A DNA stretch of 64,000 nucleotides from Bombyx mori (taxonomy: Eukaryota; Arthropoda; Insecta; Lepidoptera; Bombycidae), in assembly GCF_030269925.1 (NCBI RefSeq), contig NC_085117.1, positions 2,976,001 through 3,040,000 on the forward strand. Direction: 5' to 3'. The notes under the pieces are model-generated. The model saw only the letters and a program-made list of their open reading frames with translations, was not told the DNA's origin and searched no databases. Position numbers and translations under genes: made by a program. This document shows, piece by piece, positions 44,482-57,100 of this stretch; position 1 is the first letter of the stretch, and each line of letters opens with the position of its first letter.

Positions 44482-45413
44482 GAAATACAAGTGTATATTT
44501 GTGTTTTATTTCTCGAAAAAATGATAAAGAAAACAGTATATTTGAATATAGTGATTTTGGATGCTACACCATAATATTGTATATTGCGGTCATCAATACA
44601 TTGACTTGTATATTGAAGTCGATTACACAACTCGCAGAATGTTTTTTTAAAATTGAGGAAAAGTTGAGAACAGTAATACAAAGGGTAAATAGGGTGCTAC
44701 GGGTAATATTATTATTTTTCAATTTCATTGTTTCAATCGACTGATTGTTTGTGGTGATGTAACATGAAGATAGGTTTACTGAGAAACCTATTGTACGGTA
44801 CGGTATATACGATGTGTAAATTCTTGGTATAGTACTAGAAATACTTATACGCACTGGTAATAGCAATGCACATATATAAAATTTGGAGAATTTATAGGTA
44901 CCTACTGAACTTAATATTGTATCCGGAAGTGGATAATTTTGATTCGTAATCACGCTGGATCCCAAATTTTTCCAGTACTAGCATAGTGGAATATTTCTAA
45001 TATAAGCTATGGCGAGTACAAAGTGAGAGTGAGAATAAGAATTTTATATTACTAAGATAGTACCTCTATCAAATTAATATTTGAAATATTTTTGCCAAAT
45101 ATTATTGTTATGACACAAAGGTACAGCTTCAAGATTGAAAAAGTTGTCAGGTATTTTATCCAATACTCTATATCAAATCTTATAGTTTTTGAACTTGTCT
45201 GATAACATAAATGTTAAAATGATAATAAAAAATATAGGAATTTGTTGTTGAAACAAAATCGATTTTAAGTCGATTAATCGACTAATCAGCTATCAGCTGC
45301 CAAATCCAATGCAATACCGACATCTCTAAATCACTAGTTAATTGATTTTCATTGTCAATTTTACATAAAAAAATTTGAGACTACACTTCGAAGAATAATT
45401 ATACTAAAACAAA
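44482..45413. other. Intergenic DNA between reptin and COX8
   Basis: AT-rich, no repeat recognised. Any COX8 promoter would lie in its right end; no clear TATA box seen. Confidence 0.4.
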
Positions 45414-46428
45414 ATGTTTGGAATTAGAAATTTACTTCGCGCTAACAACCAAATCTTTAAGAATGTCGCCCAACAAAGGAACATGAGCGTTATCTGCACT
45501 CCGCCAAGAAACAAGGTTTCCAGAGGTGTACGTACCAAAGTCGTTCTAAATTACAATTAATTATTTATCTAAGTTTTTTGTTTTCTTATAAAGATATAGC
45601 AAATAAAAGAAAATTAACACATTAAAATAAAAATTCTAAATTGATAGGTTCGAAAATTTCATTACGTAATTTTAAATTTTAGGTTATGCTAGATAAAAAA
45701 AAAAACTCGAAAAATATATTGACCTATGCCATTAATGCAAGATGTCTTTTTCGAATAAAAATTAGTAGTATCCTTCTTGAATTAAGAAAGTCAAATAACG
45801 TTAAATGTACTCACTGCTTGCTTTTCTGCGATCTAAAGATATTCTAAATATTATGTACCTATTTGTTTTCACTAACTTTGATATTCAGTGCAATTATCGG
45901 TTTGTTTTAAATTGCAGTTTTTATCAAGTTATTTATTCATTTAACCATCTGGATTTGGAATGGACGGTGTTTTCAACACTCCACGGTATTTTCCGAGCGC
46001 TATGACAAGTCCTTTTTCAAACTAGGCTTGCGGAAAGTACTTAATGGTAGGCAGCGGCTTGGCTCTGCCGCTGGCATTGCTGACGTCCATGAGCGACGGT
46101 GACCACTTACCATCAGGTGGGCCGTATCCGTATCTACCTTCAAAGACAATAAAAAATAAAATTAAATCTTTGTTTCGATTTGAATTACTCTTGTTAACAT
46201 TAGTTAGAATAGAGTTAAAAGTAGATTACAGTCATTAATTGCCTATTTCTGCCTAATACTACCATAGCTATGAAAATAAGAGTTTCAAATTTATGTCCCG
46301 AGATGTACAGCTTCAATCATTTTGATTTGCAGGAGATGATCTTCCTCGCCGGCCTGATGGTGGTGGGCTGGTCTGCCATCCCAGCCTGGGTGTTGGTCAA
46401 TATCAAGCATTACCGCGACAAGCAATAA
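45414..46428 (+). CDS. COX8: Cytochrome c oxidase subunit 8 (mitochondrial), complete
   Basis: Two exons, 45414-45527 and 46333-46428, joined in phase 0 (donor gtacgtac, acceptor tttgcag), encode 69 residues. Exon 1 gives a basic presequence without acidic residues (MFGIRNLLRANNQIFKN...). Exon 2 begins EMIFLAGLMVVGWSAIPAW, a single membrane span, followed by the short polar tail NIKHYRDKQ. Length, presequence, one C-terminal span and the P-A-W-V-L context match nuclear-encoded COX8, a small inner-membrane subunit of complex IV. The gene lies about 1.3 kb downstream of reptin on the same strand and faces the Xaa-Pro aminopeptidase gene tail to tail. The intron contains a LINE 3' tail at about 45955-46160. 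Another small single-span mitochondrial protein cannot be fully excluded at this length. Confidence 0.82.
45955..46160 (+). mobile_element. LINE family B 3' tail in the COX8 intron
   Basis: Contains ccgagcgctatgacaag, gtaggcagcggcttggc, ccatcaggtgggccgtatc and a short A-rich end. Confidence 0.7.
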
Positions 46429-46429
46429 A
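46424..46429 (+). terminator. AATAAA overlapping the COX8 stop codon
   Basis: The last codons read CAA-TAA-AA, so an AATAAA hexamer overlaps the stop. A second AATAAA at 46646-46651, followed by a GT-rich stretch, is the alternative signal for a 3' UTR of about 220 nt. Sequence alone does not decide between them. Confidence 0.4.
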
Positions 46430-46651
46430 ATTATCACAAAAAAATATGTAGTCTATTACGTTCTAAGTAAAATGTTAATTTAAATCAATCCACTGTGTTT
46501 TATTTTGTAATTTTATTATAATATTCTAACTTAATATTGAAGGTTTGAGGTAAGAATTAGATTGGCATTGTAGATATGTTACCACATATAAAAAAAACGG
46601 TTTTAATGCATTGAAGCATTATCTATGTGATCAAGGAGAAATAATAATAAA

Positions 46652-46899
46652 CATATTTGTGATGTAAGGATTTTAGGCAAGAGATTCCAAGACAAAAATC
46701 TACAAGAAACATATGAAAAGGAATTATTTGTCAATTAAATTATATTTATGAATCACACACTAATGCAATGCTTAATTACTATGTACTGATGCTCAGTTTA
46801 GAAAATGTAAGTGCTTTTTTTGGGAAAAACAGACGCACGTGATCATTGATAGTTGAGGGTAGAGGTAAGGAGATCACTCTTGTAAGGAAGACAAGTTTT
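46652..46899. other. Intergenic DNA
   Basis: Mostly unassigned; 46852-46890 (gagggtagaggtaaggag) is a lone TIR of the GGAGGGTA MITE family. Confidence 0.4.
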
Positions 46900-47150
46900 T
46901 TTTATTTATTGCTTAGATGGGTGGACGAGCTCACAGCGCACCTGGTGTTAAGTGGTTACTGGAGCCCATAGACATCCACAACGTAAATGCGCCACCCACC
47001 TTGAGATATAAGTTCTAAGGTCTCATGTATAGTTACAACGGCTGCCCCACCCTTCAAACCGAAACGCATTACTGCTTCACGGAAGAAATAGGCAGGGTGG
47101 TGGTACCCACCCGCGCGGACTCACAAGAGGTCCTACCACCAGTAAAAAAG
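46900..47150 (-). mobile_element. Bm1 SINE, antisense, headless
   Basis: From tttattgcttagatgggtgg to gaggtcctaccaccagtaa. Confidence 0.85.
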
Positions 47151-47609
47151 TCAAAAGTAGTACAAAAAGTGTCAAATTTTAAGCAAAAATCACAACTCAA
47201 GTGGCAAGCGATGGAATGTAGCGGTTATCAGCGGCGTGAAGTATTGAAAATTTTAATTTAGCAATTTTTGCTGTTATCTATGAAATTACTCCGCTTGCTA
47301 CTGTGGCGCCACTCCGTCTTGTTTATCGACGGACACTATTTTATACGCAATGTCACTTATTAAGTGTATTATCAGCTGTAGTCGCACGTCACCCACGCAA
47401 TTAATTCATATTAATTGCGCGGAAGTTTGACATATCGAATTTCTTGTCATTACAATATTGTTGGTACTAAATACAATGTCGTTTTATGTTTATAAACTAT
47501 GAATGTTTCTTTGGAATTACGGGCATGAATTCGCAGCAATCCTGCATCTAGGAGAAATACAATGTTCCCTGTGATTGTTTTACGAGTGTTTGGATCTCGA
47601 TCCTTCTTA

Positions 47610-47825
47610 TGATTGAAACTTTACTGGTGGCCCGGGGGCCTCACTAGTTTTACCAGGACAGGTAGGCGAGCGCAGGCTCAGCCAGGAGGGGTGGTATTTG
47701 CTAACAGCTGCCCGAGCGCCTAACAATTCAAGAGCAGCTGTTTCGCGAATGAATCGACCCGCTGAGAAGATCCAGCGAGAAACTCAGCGGGCTTGATGCG
47801 TGGGTTAGGTTGCACTCGAACTTTT
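47610..47825 (-). mobile_element. LINE tail fragment (family A variant)
   Basis: Shares ctggtggcccgggggcct, ccaggacaggtaggcgag and gagaaactcagcgggctt with 34215-34450. Confidence 0.5.
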
Positions 47826-47964
47826 TATCGAGTTCGACAAGCACGGTTATCGGGGTCCCTAAGCTGGCTCCTAGTGTTAGACTAGAAGGCGTCTAATGTA
47901 AAGGTTATCGGACCTAATGGATCCATAAGAATGTGTAACTCCCGATCCTTCACGACGCCGTGTA

Positions 47965-48105
47965 GTTGGCATTCGTCATCATCATCATCAGCCCACAGTC
48001 GTCCACTGCTGGACATAGTCCTCTCCCAATCCACATCAATGAGCCCGATCTTCGGCTCTCCTCATCCACTTCTTGCCGGCCACTGTTCGGAGGTCATCGT
48101 ACCAT
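47965..48105 (+). mobile_element. Dispersed repeat of the catcatcatcag type
   Basis: Contains cagtcgtccactgctggac and ctcatccacttcttgccgg, matching 14955-15085. Confidence 0.55.
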
Positions 48106-48142
48106 AAACATAATAATAATAAACGGTACTTTATATGAAAAT

Positions 48143-48148
48143 TTTATT
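48143..48148 (-). terminator. Polyadenylation signal of the Xaa-Pro aminopeptidase gene
   Basis: AATAAA on the minus strand lies about 30 nt beyond the stop codon. A very short 3' UTR would follow. Confidence 0.5.
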
Positions 48149-48176
48149 TTTACACCACACATACATTAATTACAAA

Positions 48177-51100
48177 CTATCCGAGCCAAGCTAAGAAAAC
48201 GCTGATCAGGACAAGAGGCGTTACAACTTTCGCAGGGGCATTAGACCTTGTTATCGGCGCGCATTCGTCTGTAAGCCACTCCAGAACGTCATTGTAGCCT
48301 CGCTGTTCCAATATAGGACCTAAAGTCGTTAGCACTCTGGCGTGATAATTATTCAAGTACTTGATCTGAAAGAGATTGCAAATACGAGTTACCGCCACGG
48401 CTATGTGGATCAGTCCTGTCAATTTAAGCCGCGAATGAACAGAATCGATGAAACAACTTGATGGGGACTGGTGATTTCTAAATCAATCGAACCCTAATTA
48501 AACCCCGTTAAAACCCAAACAATGGCGCCTCTAGCTTCTAGATTATATTTTGCAGGTCGAACACTGAACGAAGTTTGGCGCTATGGAGGGTAGAGGTAAG
48601 GAGAACCGTCTCTGTGTGTGAAAAGTGTCCGTTAAAATCTGCCAAATAAGGGTGGCGCTACAGTAGCATCCAGGTAAATTTAAAAAAAGTGTTGAAAGCT
48701 ATTAGAATAAGATAGAGAAATAAAAAAGGACGAAAGAACTATAAGCACTACAAAATCACAAAAAGTATTTTATTTAAAGCTGATAAGAAAACAATGGATT
48801 TTTCCACATTTTACCACAGCATAATTTCAGGTTATACTGATGAAATTAGTTTGGACTACGTAAACATGTGAGGTCTTGTATATCACTGTCATTAACTACT
48901 CTAGTCATTAAATAGAGCATACCCTGTGTCTATGCTAGCGCCATTCTGGAGGATTTTTGAACTGTTATTTAGTATACTGAAAGTGGGACACTTTTTCAAA
49001 CTTCTCCCTTAAGACGGTTCTCCTTACCTCTACCCTCCATATTTGGTGCTAGTAAAAAGTAATAAAAAAAACAAAACAGACTATTACGTGAGTGTGTTCA
49101 GATAATTGCAAACGAGAATCGAGGAGTATTTACTAACCTCCAGATCGGTTAGTAGATTGACATCAAGGCACGCTGTTTGATGAGGCGCCAGGGATATCGT
49201 GTAGAACGCTACGGCGCCTCTCCCATCAAAATCACCGATAATGCCGTCAGCCTGGTGATATTACCAATCTTATTACAGGTGGTAGGACCTCTTGTGAGTT
49301 CGCGCGGGTGGGTACCACCTCCCTGCCTATTTCTGCCGTGAAGTAGTAATGCGTTTCGGTTTGAAAAGTGGGGCAGCTGTTGTAACTATACTTGAGACCT
49401 TAGAACTTATATCTCAAGATGGGTGGCGTATTTACGTTGTAGATGTCTATGAGCTCCAGTAACCACTTAACACCAGGTGGGCTGCGAGCCCGTCCACCCA
49501 TCTAAGCAATAAAAAAAAAAAATATCCGCACCAGATTTTTCCTGTATGTTCAGCGCAAAAGCAAATTGCGAAATTGCAATCATCATTCTCCTGCCCTTCT
49601 CACAGTCACCTGGGGTCGGCTCAACATGTTTTCTCCTTCCATACTCCTATCGTATACCATTTCTTCGCTCACTCCCATCTTAGACATATCGTCTTTCACG
49701 CAATTCATCCATTTCTTCTTAGGTCTACCTCTTCCTTTATATCCTTCGACATTGATAGTTAACACTCTTTTACCAACCTCATTTTCATTTCGTCTCATCA
49801 CATGTCCATACCATCCCAAACGCGCACTTTTCAATTCTGTCACAGATCCATTCTCACGGATCGTTTGGAACCTTTGGGTCTGTGGAGGGACTTCGGTTCC
49901 CTCTGTATTTTGTACCGTATGTTCCATGGGGAGTGCTCTGAAGAATTGTTCGAGATGATACCTGCATCTCGTTTTTACCATCGCACTGCCCGCCACCGGA
50001 GTAAAGTTCATCTATACTACCTGGAGCCACTGCGGTCATCGACAGTGCGTTTCCAGAGGTCTTTTTTGCCACGTACCATCCGACTATGGAATGAGCTCCC
50101 CTCCACGGTGTTTCCTGAGCGCTATGACATGTCCTTCTTTAAAAGAGGCTTGTGGAGAGTATTAAGCGGTAGGCAGCGGCTTGGCTCTGCCCCTGGCATT
50201 GCTGAAGTCCTTGGGCGACGGTAACCACTCACTATCAGGTGGGCCGTATGCTCGTCTGCCTACAAGGGCAATAAAAAAAAATGCCACTTTCAGCCTTCCT
50301 CTAAGATATTCATTCCGTATTGTATCCATTCTCGTTACTCCATACATCCGTCGCAACATTCGCATCTCTGCTAACATACATTTTCTGAGGCCTTTCATTG
50401 AAATTGCAATAATCTATCTATTAATTGACCAAAGTGGAAAATTACCACACAAATAAAGTATAATGTGAAATTATATTTAATAATTTATAATTTTTATAAA
50501 AAAAAAATCAACCAGCAATGTATAGTGTTGGTACTATAATATGGTCGCGCACCTCAATTTTGTTTACAGTACATCGAATGCTCACGTACCAGTACATGAT
50601 CAGCGCTGCTGTTCATCTCGATAGTCTGGACCAGATCTTCGTGGCGAATCCCGTACTCCCCTACTTCGTAGTACCCGGGTTCTGATGAGAGACCATTAGT
50701 TTAATTTCGCTCTAGACATCATCGCATCAATTTGACTGTGTTACAATTTGTCAGGAGTAGAATCGAAAAGTAGGAATGTTAAATGAGTCGTCTATTATCA
50801 AAGGTGGCAATCTGTGCATTTGGACAAAAAAATGTTATTGATATGTCAGATTGATTTGAATATAATCGTCTCCTTCAAAGAATACGGTTCAAAACCTGCA
50901 TTAAATAAAGGTTAATACTTAACCTGTTATTTATCTAAGATGTCGTTCAGAAGAGTTTTGTGACTGCCAATGGAATACAAAGTCAATAATTCGTTTTTCT
51001 GATTTACCAATAATTGTCCAAAAGTCACATTGCCGGCTAATAATTGGGAACAAATCATGCACGGTCAGGTGGGCTGTGAGCTCGTCCACCCATCTATGCA

Positions 51101-54100
51101 ATAAAAAAACAAAACTACTGCACCAACGAGTCAGTCAGTCATTTAACATTTACTAGTGGTCCCGCCGTAGTCGAAATTCGACTATAATATTTTTTTTTTT
51201 ATTGCTTCTTTGAATTTTTTGCTTAGTTTGTACATTATTATGGTTCTATTGTCAAAGAATATTATACTTACCTCCTTAATCACAGATTTCGCCAAGGCCA
51301 CACTAATGCCGGCCACTGACATGTGAAAGGGCCGTCAAACATTTATTCGCAAACCTAGCGGCTGTGCAAATGGGTTCGATACTCAATTTGCGAACCCGTT
51401 TGCGCTTCCTCCTACACTTGTTTACGAATGTCTCACGAATTTCTCCTCCTTTTTAATTCGTCAATAGAACATTGAAGAGAAAAAGAGTTTTGAATTCTTT
51501 CCCAGACATCATTAACAGCCATACTGTTTTTATGGGCTTTCTCTAGATGGAGATACGCTACACAGCAGACGTCACGAATTATGAAAATGGCGATACGTCC
51601 GTTACCTTCGCAATCGTCGGCGCAACTGGGCAAGCGAATGTGTGGGAGACTACGCGAAGGATCGCGGTTCGCGCGCTTTGATGTCCGTTGAAAAACCGAC
51701 ACAGCTTGGAAAACCACAAATGCAGCGAAAACTTTGCATAATCATTTGCAAATGTCGTCCTACACTTGCGGGTTTGCGTATTCGTGCGCATGTGAGTGAC
51801 CGGTGTAACGACAAACAATATTTAATCTATTCTCAATTTGACCCAGAGTATAAACAATAAAAAAAGAGTAGATATGCGTGTGTCTGTGTCAAATAGATGT
51901 TAGTGTGTATTATGTTTTTATCATAGAGTTATGGTTTTTATTTATTGATTTAATGTAACTTACTTCTGTATAATTTAAAAAACTATTAGCGTTCTGCACT
52001 CCTTCTCTATATTCTCTATAAGTGTGGGAAAGTGTGGCATTTTTCGTAAAAAGTGGTACAAAAATTTTGCTTCACGTATTAACGTATCGATTCCTTTTCG
52101 ATTGACATACCATTACTGTATATCATGTTTGGTCTGATGCCAGGGTCATCAACCGAGACTGCACTGAGGATCCAGGCCGGTGCCTCGTGCACGTTGAGGT
52201 AGTGTCCCACGCCGTGACCCGTCCCGTGACCATAGTTGAGGCCGATGTCCCAAAGCGCCTTGCGGGCCAGCACCTCAATTGTGTGACCCTGGATGTTGAA
52301 ATACTTGAGAATATAAATACTTGAAAATATAACTATACTTGAGACCTTTAGAACTTATCTCAAGGTGGGTGGCGCATTTACGTTGCAGATGTCTATGGGC
52401 TCCAGTAACCACTTAACACCAGGTGGACTGTGAGCTCTTCCACCAATCTAAGCAATAAAAATAAATAATAAATGGACACTTCCATAACTTTCTCAAGTGT
52501 GAATTATATGTAATTGTGAATATGTGTATATGACCGTGAGACTGGTTCCATGGCGTTTACAAAATGATGAAGTCATCGTCGCTGACGCCATTCTCTTCAT
52601 CATTATATCATGGCCTTCCATAGTGATAATGACTAATACTTACTTTTCCAAACAATCCTTTCTATTGAATGTCAAATGTACAAGGACAACAACAGAGAGC
52701 TCCGCTCCGTTCGGCTGCGCGAGTCGAAACGTGTGGTGCGACAATAGTCACACATATTTATAGTAGAACAGTGAGGATAGTTTGTTCATTAATTTTCCTG
52801 AATACCGTCTTAAGCAATTGTTGACATGCTTTAGGACTTATTAACCAACAATTTTAATATCGCGGAAACAGTTAATTCTAATGAGTCTTATAATACCTAA
52901 AATAGCAGGATTACGCCGATATTAAATATATTTACCCTTTAAATGCTATGTATGTATTTGTAATTTTTATTAATTAAATGTGTATTATCAATAGAGTCTT
53001 ACCAATATGCCTGCTGGCAAGACGGCAGTTCCCAGAGCGATCTGTCCCTTCATGACCCTTGTGAACGCTCGACGCTGTTCAGGAGTTGGGGAAGAGTTCA
53101 TGTGCCGGGTCCTGGTGATATCGGTGGTGCCATCTCTGTGATAAGAAGAAAATTAATTGGTTGTCTGTAAAGCCAGCTTACGGACAATAGTTTTACGTGT
53201 TAACGTCAGTAGCGGAACTATTCGAACTGCTAGCTCTGACACTTATGGACTAATAAATATATCAAAACCAATAAATATAGTCCACTCTCATTTACCACGA
53301 CGCAACGTATGGTCCTTCGAGCCGGATAAATATGTGACAAATTAAAGATTGAATTTATGAAATATGAAATCGATGCGTCGCCCTTGGCGGCTAGAATTGA
53401 AAGGGAAAAGTGTCACAGCGGACGTTGCTCGTTGACGCTTTTGACGTTCCGAAATCAAACACATATAATCATTACAAACATTAAGCGGTTGGCAGTGGCT
53501 TGGCTCTGCCCCTGGCATTGTTAACATCCATAAGCGACGGTAACCACTCACCATCAGGTGGGCCGTATGCTAGTCAGCCTACAGCGGCAGTAAAAAATAA
53601 TCAATATTTGGTATTTATAATTTAACTTTGTTCTTGTAACATTCCATTCTCATGACATCATTTAAAAGTGAAGCTATTTTTCACTATTATTGGGAGAATT
53701 CCCGGAAAGTATTTTTGTTTTTGAAAATTATTTTTCTCTGCGACCCTCCAAGTTTTGTAGTTAATTTAATTGGCCCTCAAAGGTGTGTAGTTTGGATAGT
53801 CCTAATCTAAGGTTACCAGTTTATATAGGAAAAAAAAAAGAAGTCCTTCAGCTGAAGTCTTACTTGTATTGCCCTCCTGAATCAACCAGAACCATGTCAT
53901 CCTTGGTGATCACTCTCTGAGGACCCTCGCTCAGAGGACTGTAGTGTATTATCGCACCATTCTCTCCGGCGCCGGCGATAGTCGAAAACGAAGGACCCAT
54001 GGAGTCGGTTTCTTCACTAGAATTTTTTATTTGTTTTACTCCGAAATTGTAGTTATTGTTTTTATTTAATTTTGATATTCGATATGAAATGTTATTGTTA

Positions 54101-57100
54101 ATAAATGTAATATGAATGCAAAAATAATAATCATAGTAATACAAAGTTTTATAATTATTTTACATTTCATTCGATTATATTAGATAGATTTATTCAGAAT
54201 GTATTAAGTACGAATATTAGGTACGAAGTAGAAAACAAAGAGAACCACGAATATAAGGAACACTGTATATATAATGCTTCCTATCTCATTTCCTCCCACG
54301 TTAAATCTTATGAATTTATGCGTCTGTCTCTTTTTACTGTCGCTTTTTCGTTTCATCGACTTTCGAATCACAATGATGCTGAAGAAGTTTTCGCCTTAAA
54401 GAACAACGCACCTCCTGTATTCAGCGAGTTTGTTTACCAAGCCGACCTCGGTGACCTCGGCTCCAGTGTCCAACTGCCGGTGAAGCCAGTAGAGCGCCCT
54501 TACCACAGCTACGCCATCTTTGACATGTGCGTTACGGAAGCCCTAAAATGTGATCATGTCAGTAGCGGAACTATTCGAACTGCTAGCTCTGACGTCACGC
54601 GAGAAGAGACATGTGTCACAAGCCAACGCTTGGGCTGATCGTGCCTCTCTATCGCTTGCTCCGCGCTCTCGCTTGCACGCTCAGGCTCGGGCGGAACGTG
54701 ACACTTTTGCGTGCGTGCAGCCGGTGTTCATCGATTTAAAACACGTTGTCAATTCAAAAACACCAAGGGTTACAATGTTTATTGGGGAGATTTGGAATCT
54801 GGAATAGCTTCTTAGGCTATGGTCGAATAAGTAGGGGTAAGAAAAGATGATACGATATAGATATCGAAGGTTGAAAGATTGTTTGGTTTACGAAATTTTT
54901 GTAAAATTTACAGAAGAGCCATTTAAGTAAAGTTTAAACATTTGGATAAATGAATCATAATAAAAAAAAATCTTCTTCAGCTATTTTTAATAATGTAAAT
55001 TTAACTATAGTTCAATTAGAAACGTCGAACTGCTCTCAGACCCCATGTCTCAAGGTGGGTGGCGGCATTTATGTTGTTGATGTCCATGAGCCCAAGTAAC
55101 CACTTAAGACAAAGCTTAGTGTCTTTGCGGTATGGGCCAAAAATATTCTTAGGCTCGCGGTCTGCTCCCAATATTTGCAGACTGAAGTCCCGCATACCTC
55201 GCGTACCTCCTAGTCGCGGATACCTCGCAGGAGGTTCGGCCCCCCGCCCCAAAAAAAAGGTTCAGTGTCTAATTTAGTACTTATTTTAACCTCAAATGAC
55301 GTCACATGTTAGAGACAAAATCTTTGGGAGTCGATGAATGTGGAACCTCTATTAAACCTAGAGGTATTATGTCGATAATGTCAGCTGGTGTCATCATACC
55401 TGCAATTCGACTTCATTCTTGATAACCTTCATCAAGGCTACAGGAGATACAGAAGACTGAATGTTAACGTTTGAGGCCTGAAAAAAAAGCAATGTACTAC
55501 ATTGATAATCGAAAACACCGCAATGTATGACAATTTGAATAGCAGGGTCACCGGCCCCGCGCGAACCTCCGCAGACCGCCCCAGATGAACATAAAACTGT
55601 GTTATTGGACAAAAACATCTTTATTTTTCTTAAAGGCGGCCAAGCTAACACCTGTGTTGGTGTTAAATGGCTACCAGACATTGGCATGACCCGTTGTTAC
55701 ATTACTCAGCGTAACTGCTCCGCGTCAGAAATGGACAAAATGGCGATTTATATCAGTTACTGAAAATTGGCGGTATTTTTAAAAACACGATGCTATTCTT
55801 TCATCATGGTAGTTTTTCGTGAACATAATATACATAATTATATTTATGTAAAATCTTTAAAACTGCTTAGTTTTAAAAAAAAGATTTTTCTTAAGCAGAT
55901 TCACTAACCTGTCTGTCATTAGGAAAAAAGAGGAATTCAGTTTTACATAGTAATTCAATAAGACTGTTTAAAATAATAATTTAAAAATGAAATGAAAGAC
56001 TTCACATGATTAAATGTTGTTTTCTTAATATTTTACAGAAAACGCAATTAAGACTTTTATTATTGTTCAATCATTCTAGAATATTCGATATTATATCCTT
56101 TATTCGATTCGAGCCAATAAAATGGTCGATTTCTCCGCACGAAATTTATTTTAATTCCATCTTTATCATAGCAAAGTATACACGTCTTTTACCTTCAGAG
56201 CTACACTACGTCTGTTTTCCGTTCTGTCGGGTAACTACCATCATTCCTTCTCAAAACTATAAGCCAAACATACATTCGCCGTCTCTCTTACTTTCTAACA
56301 CGACATGTCCTATCTCTCTCACACAGTCATGTTCTATATCAGTAATTTATCCACACATTCCGTTCCTATATTTATATAGTGTATTTATTATTTTTGGCAT
56401 TTTATGGTGTTTTTAAAATGATATCGTTTATTGATGAATGATGATAAATTCTATTTAATACATTTCTAGTGCACAATGATAACAACAGAGAGCTCCGCCT
56501 CGGTCGGCTGCTCAAGTCGGAATGTTTTGTGCGACAATAGTCACTCGTATCTATAGTAGAAATTGTGAGTAGCTTACTCATGAATTCTCTTGAATATCGT
56601 CTTAAGCAGTTGTTGACATGCGTAAAATTAAGGAAACACAGTTAGCTTTAACAACTAATCTTATATAACCAAATAATAGCCTTGCGACATAACGTTCCGA
56701 CATATATATAAAGCTTTACAACAACTTAATGTGTACATACACTTTCAACCGCAGAATAGACAGCGTGGCTCGCGTCATCGGACAACCAGATACTCCTACC
56801 GGATACTTCGGACTGCAAATTTAATAGCACAATGCAAAAATAATAATCATTTATTTTATAATATAATCACACAATTCGTCGTTGTAACTTACATTAATAA
56901 CCTTAAAAAGAGCTATATTAGGTTCAAATATCTGTTTCAGAGATCTTCAGATTACCTCCTGTTAGGTTAGGTTAATAAACGTTAGTAGTAGTAATGTAGT
57001 AAGCTAAACAAATATACACCATTACGGACAACACAAAAGCACAGGTCGGATCTTTATAAAGTTCAATAGAAATATGAAAGTTTTAGGAACACCGGCTTTC

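Noticed and set aside
49583..50011. 142-codon minus-strand frame
   Set aside because: It crosses the junction between an RTE fragment and an antisense LINE tail, so it is a chance fusion of two retroelements.
51257..51330. Apparent minus-strand mini-exon bounded by AG and GTAAGT (A-G-I-S-V-A-L-A-K-S-V-I-K-E)
   Set aside because: Its phases do not fit the flanking Xaa-Pro aminopeptidase exons, which join perfectly without it, and it crosses the end of a transposon.
56006..56416. 136-codon plus-strand frame
   Set aside because: AT-rich intron of the minus-strand gene, with no recognisable domain, no codon bias and no splice context.
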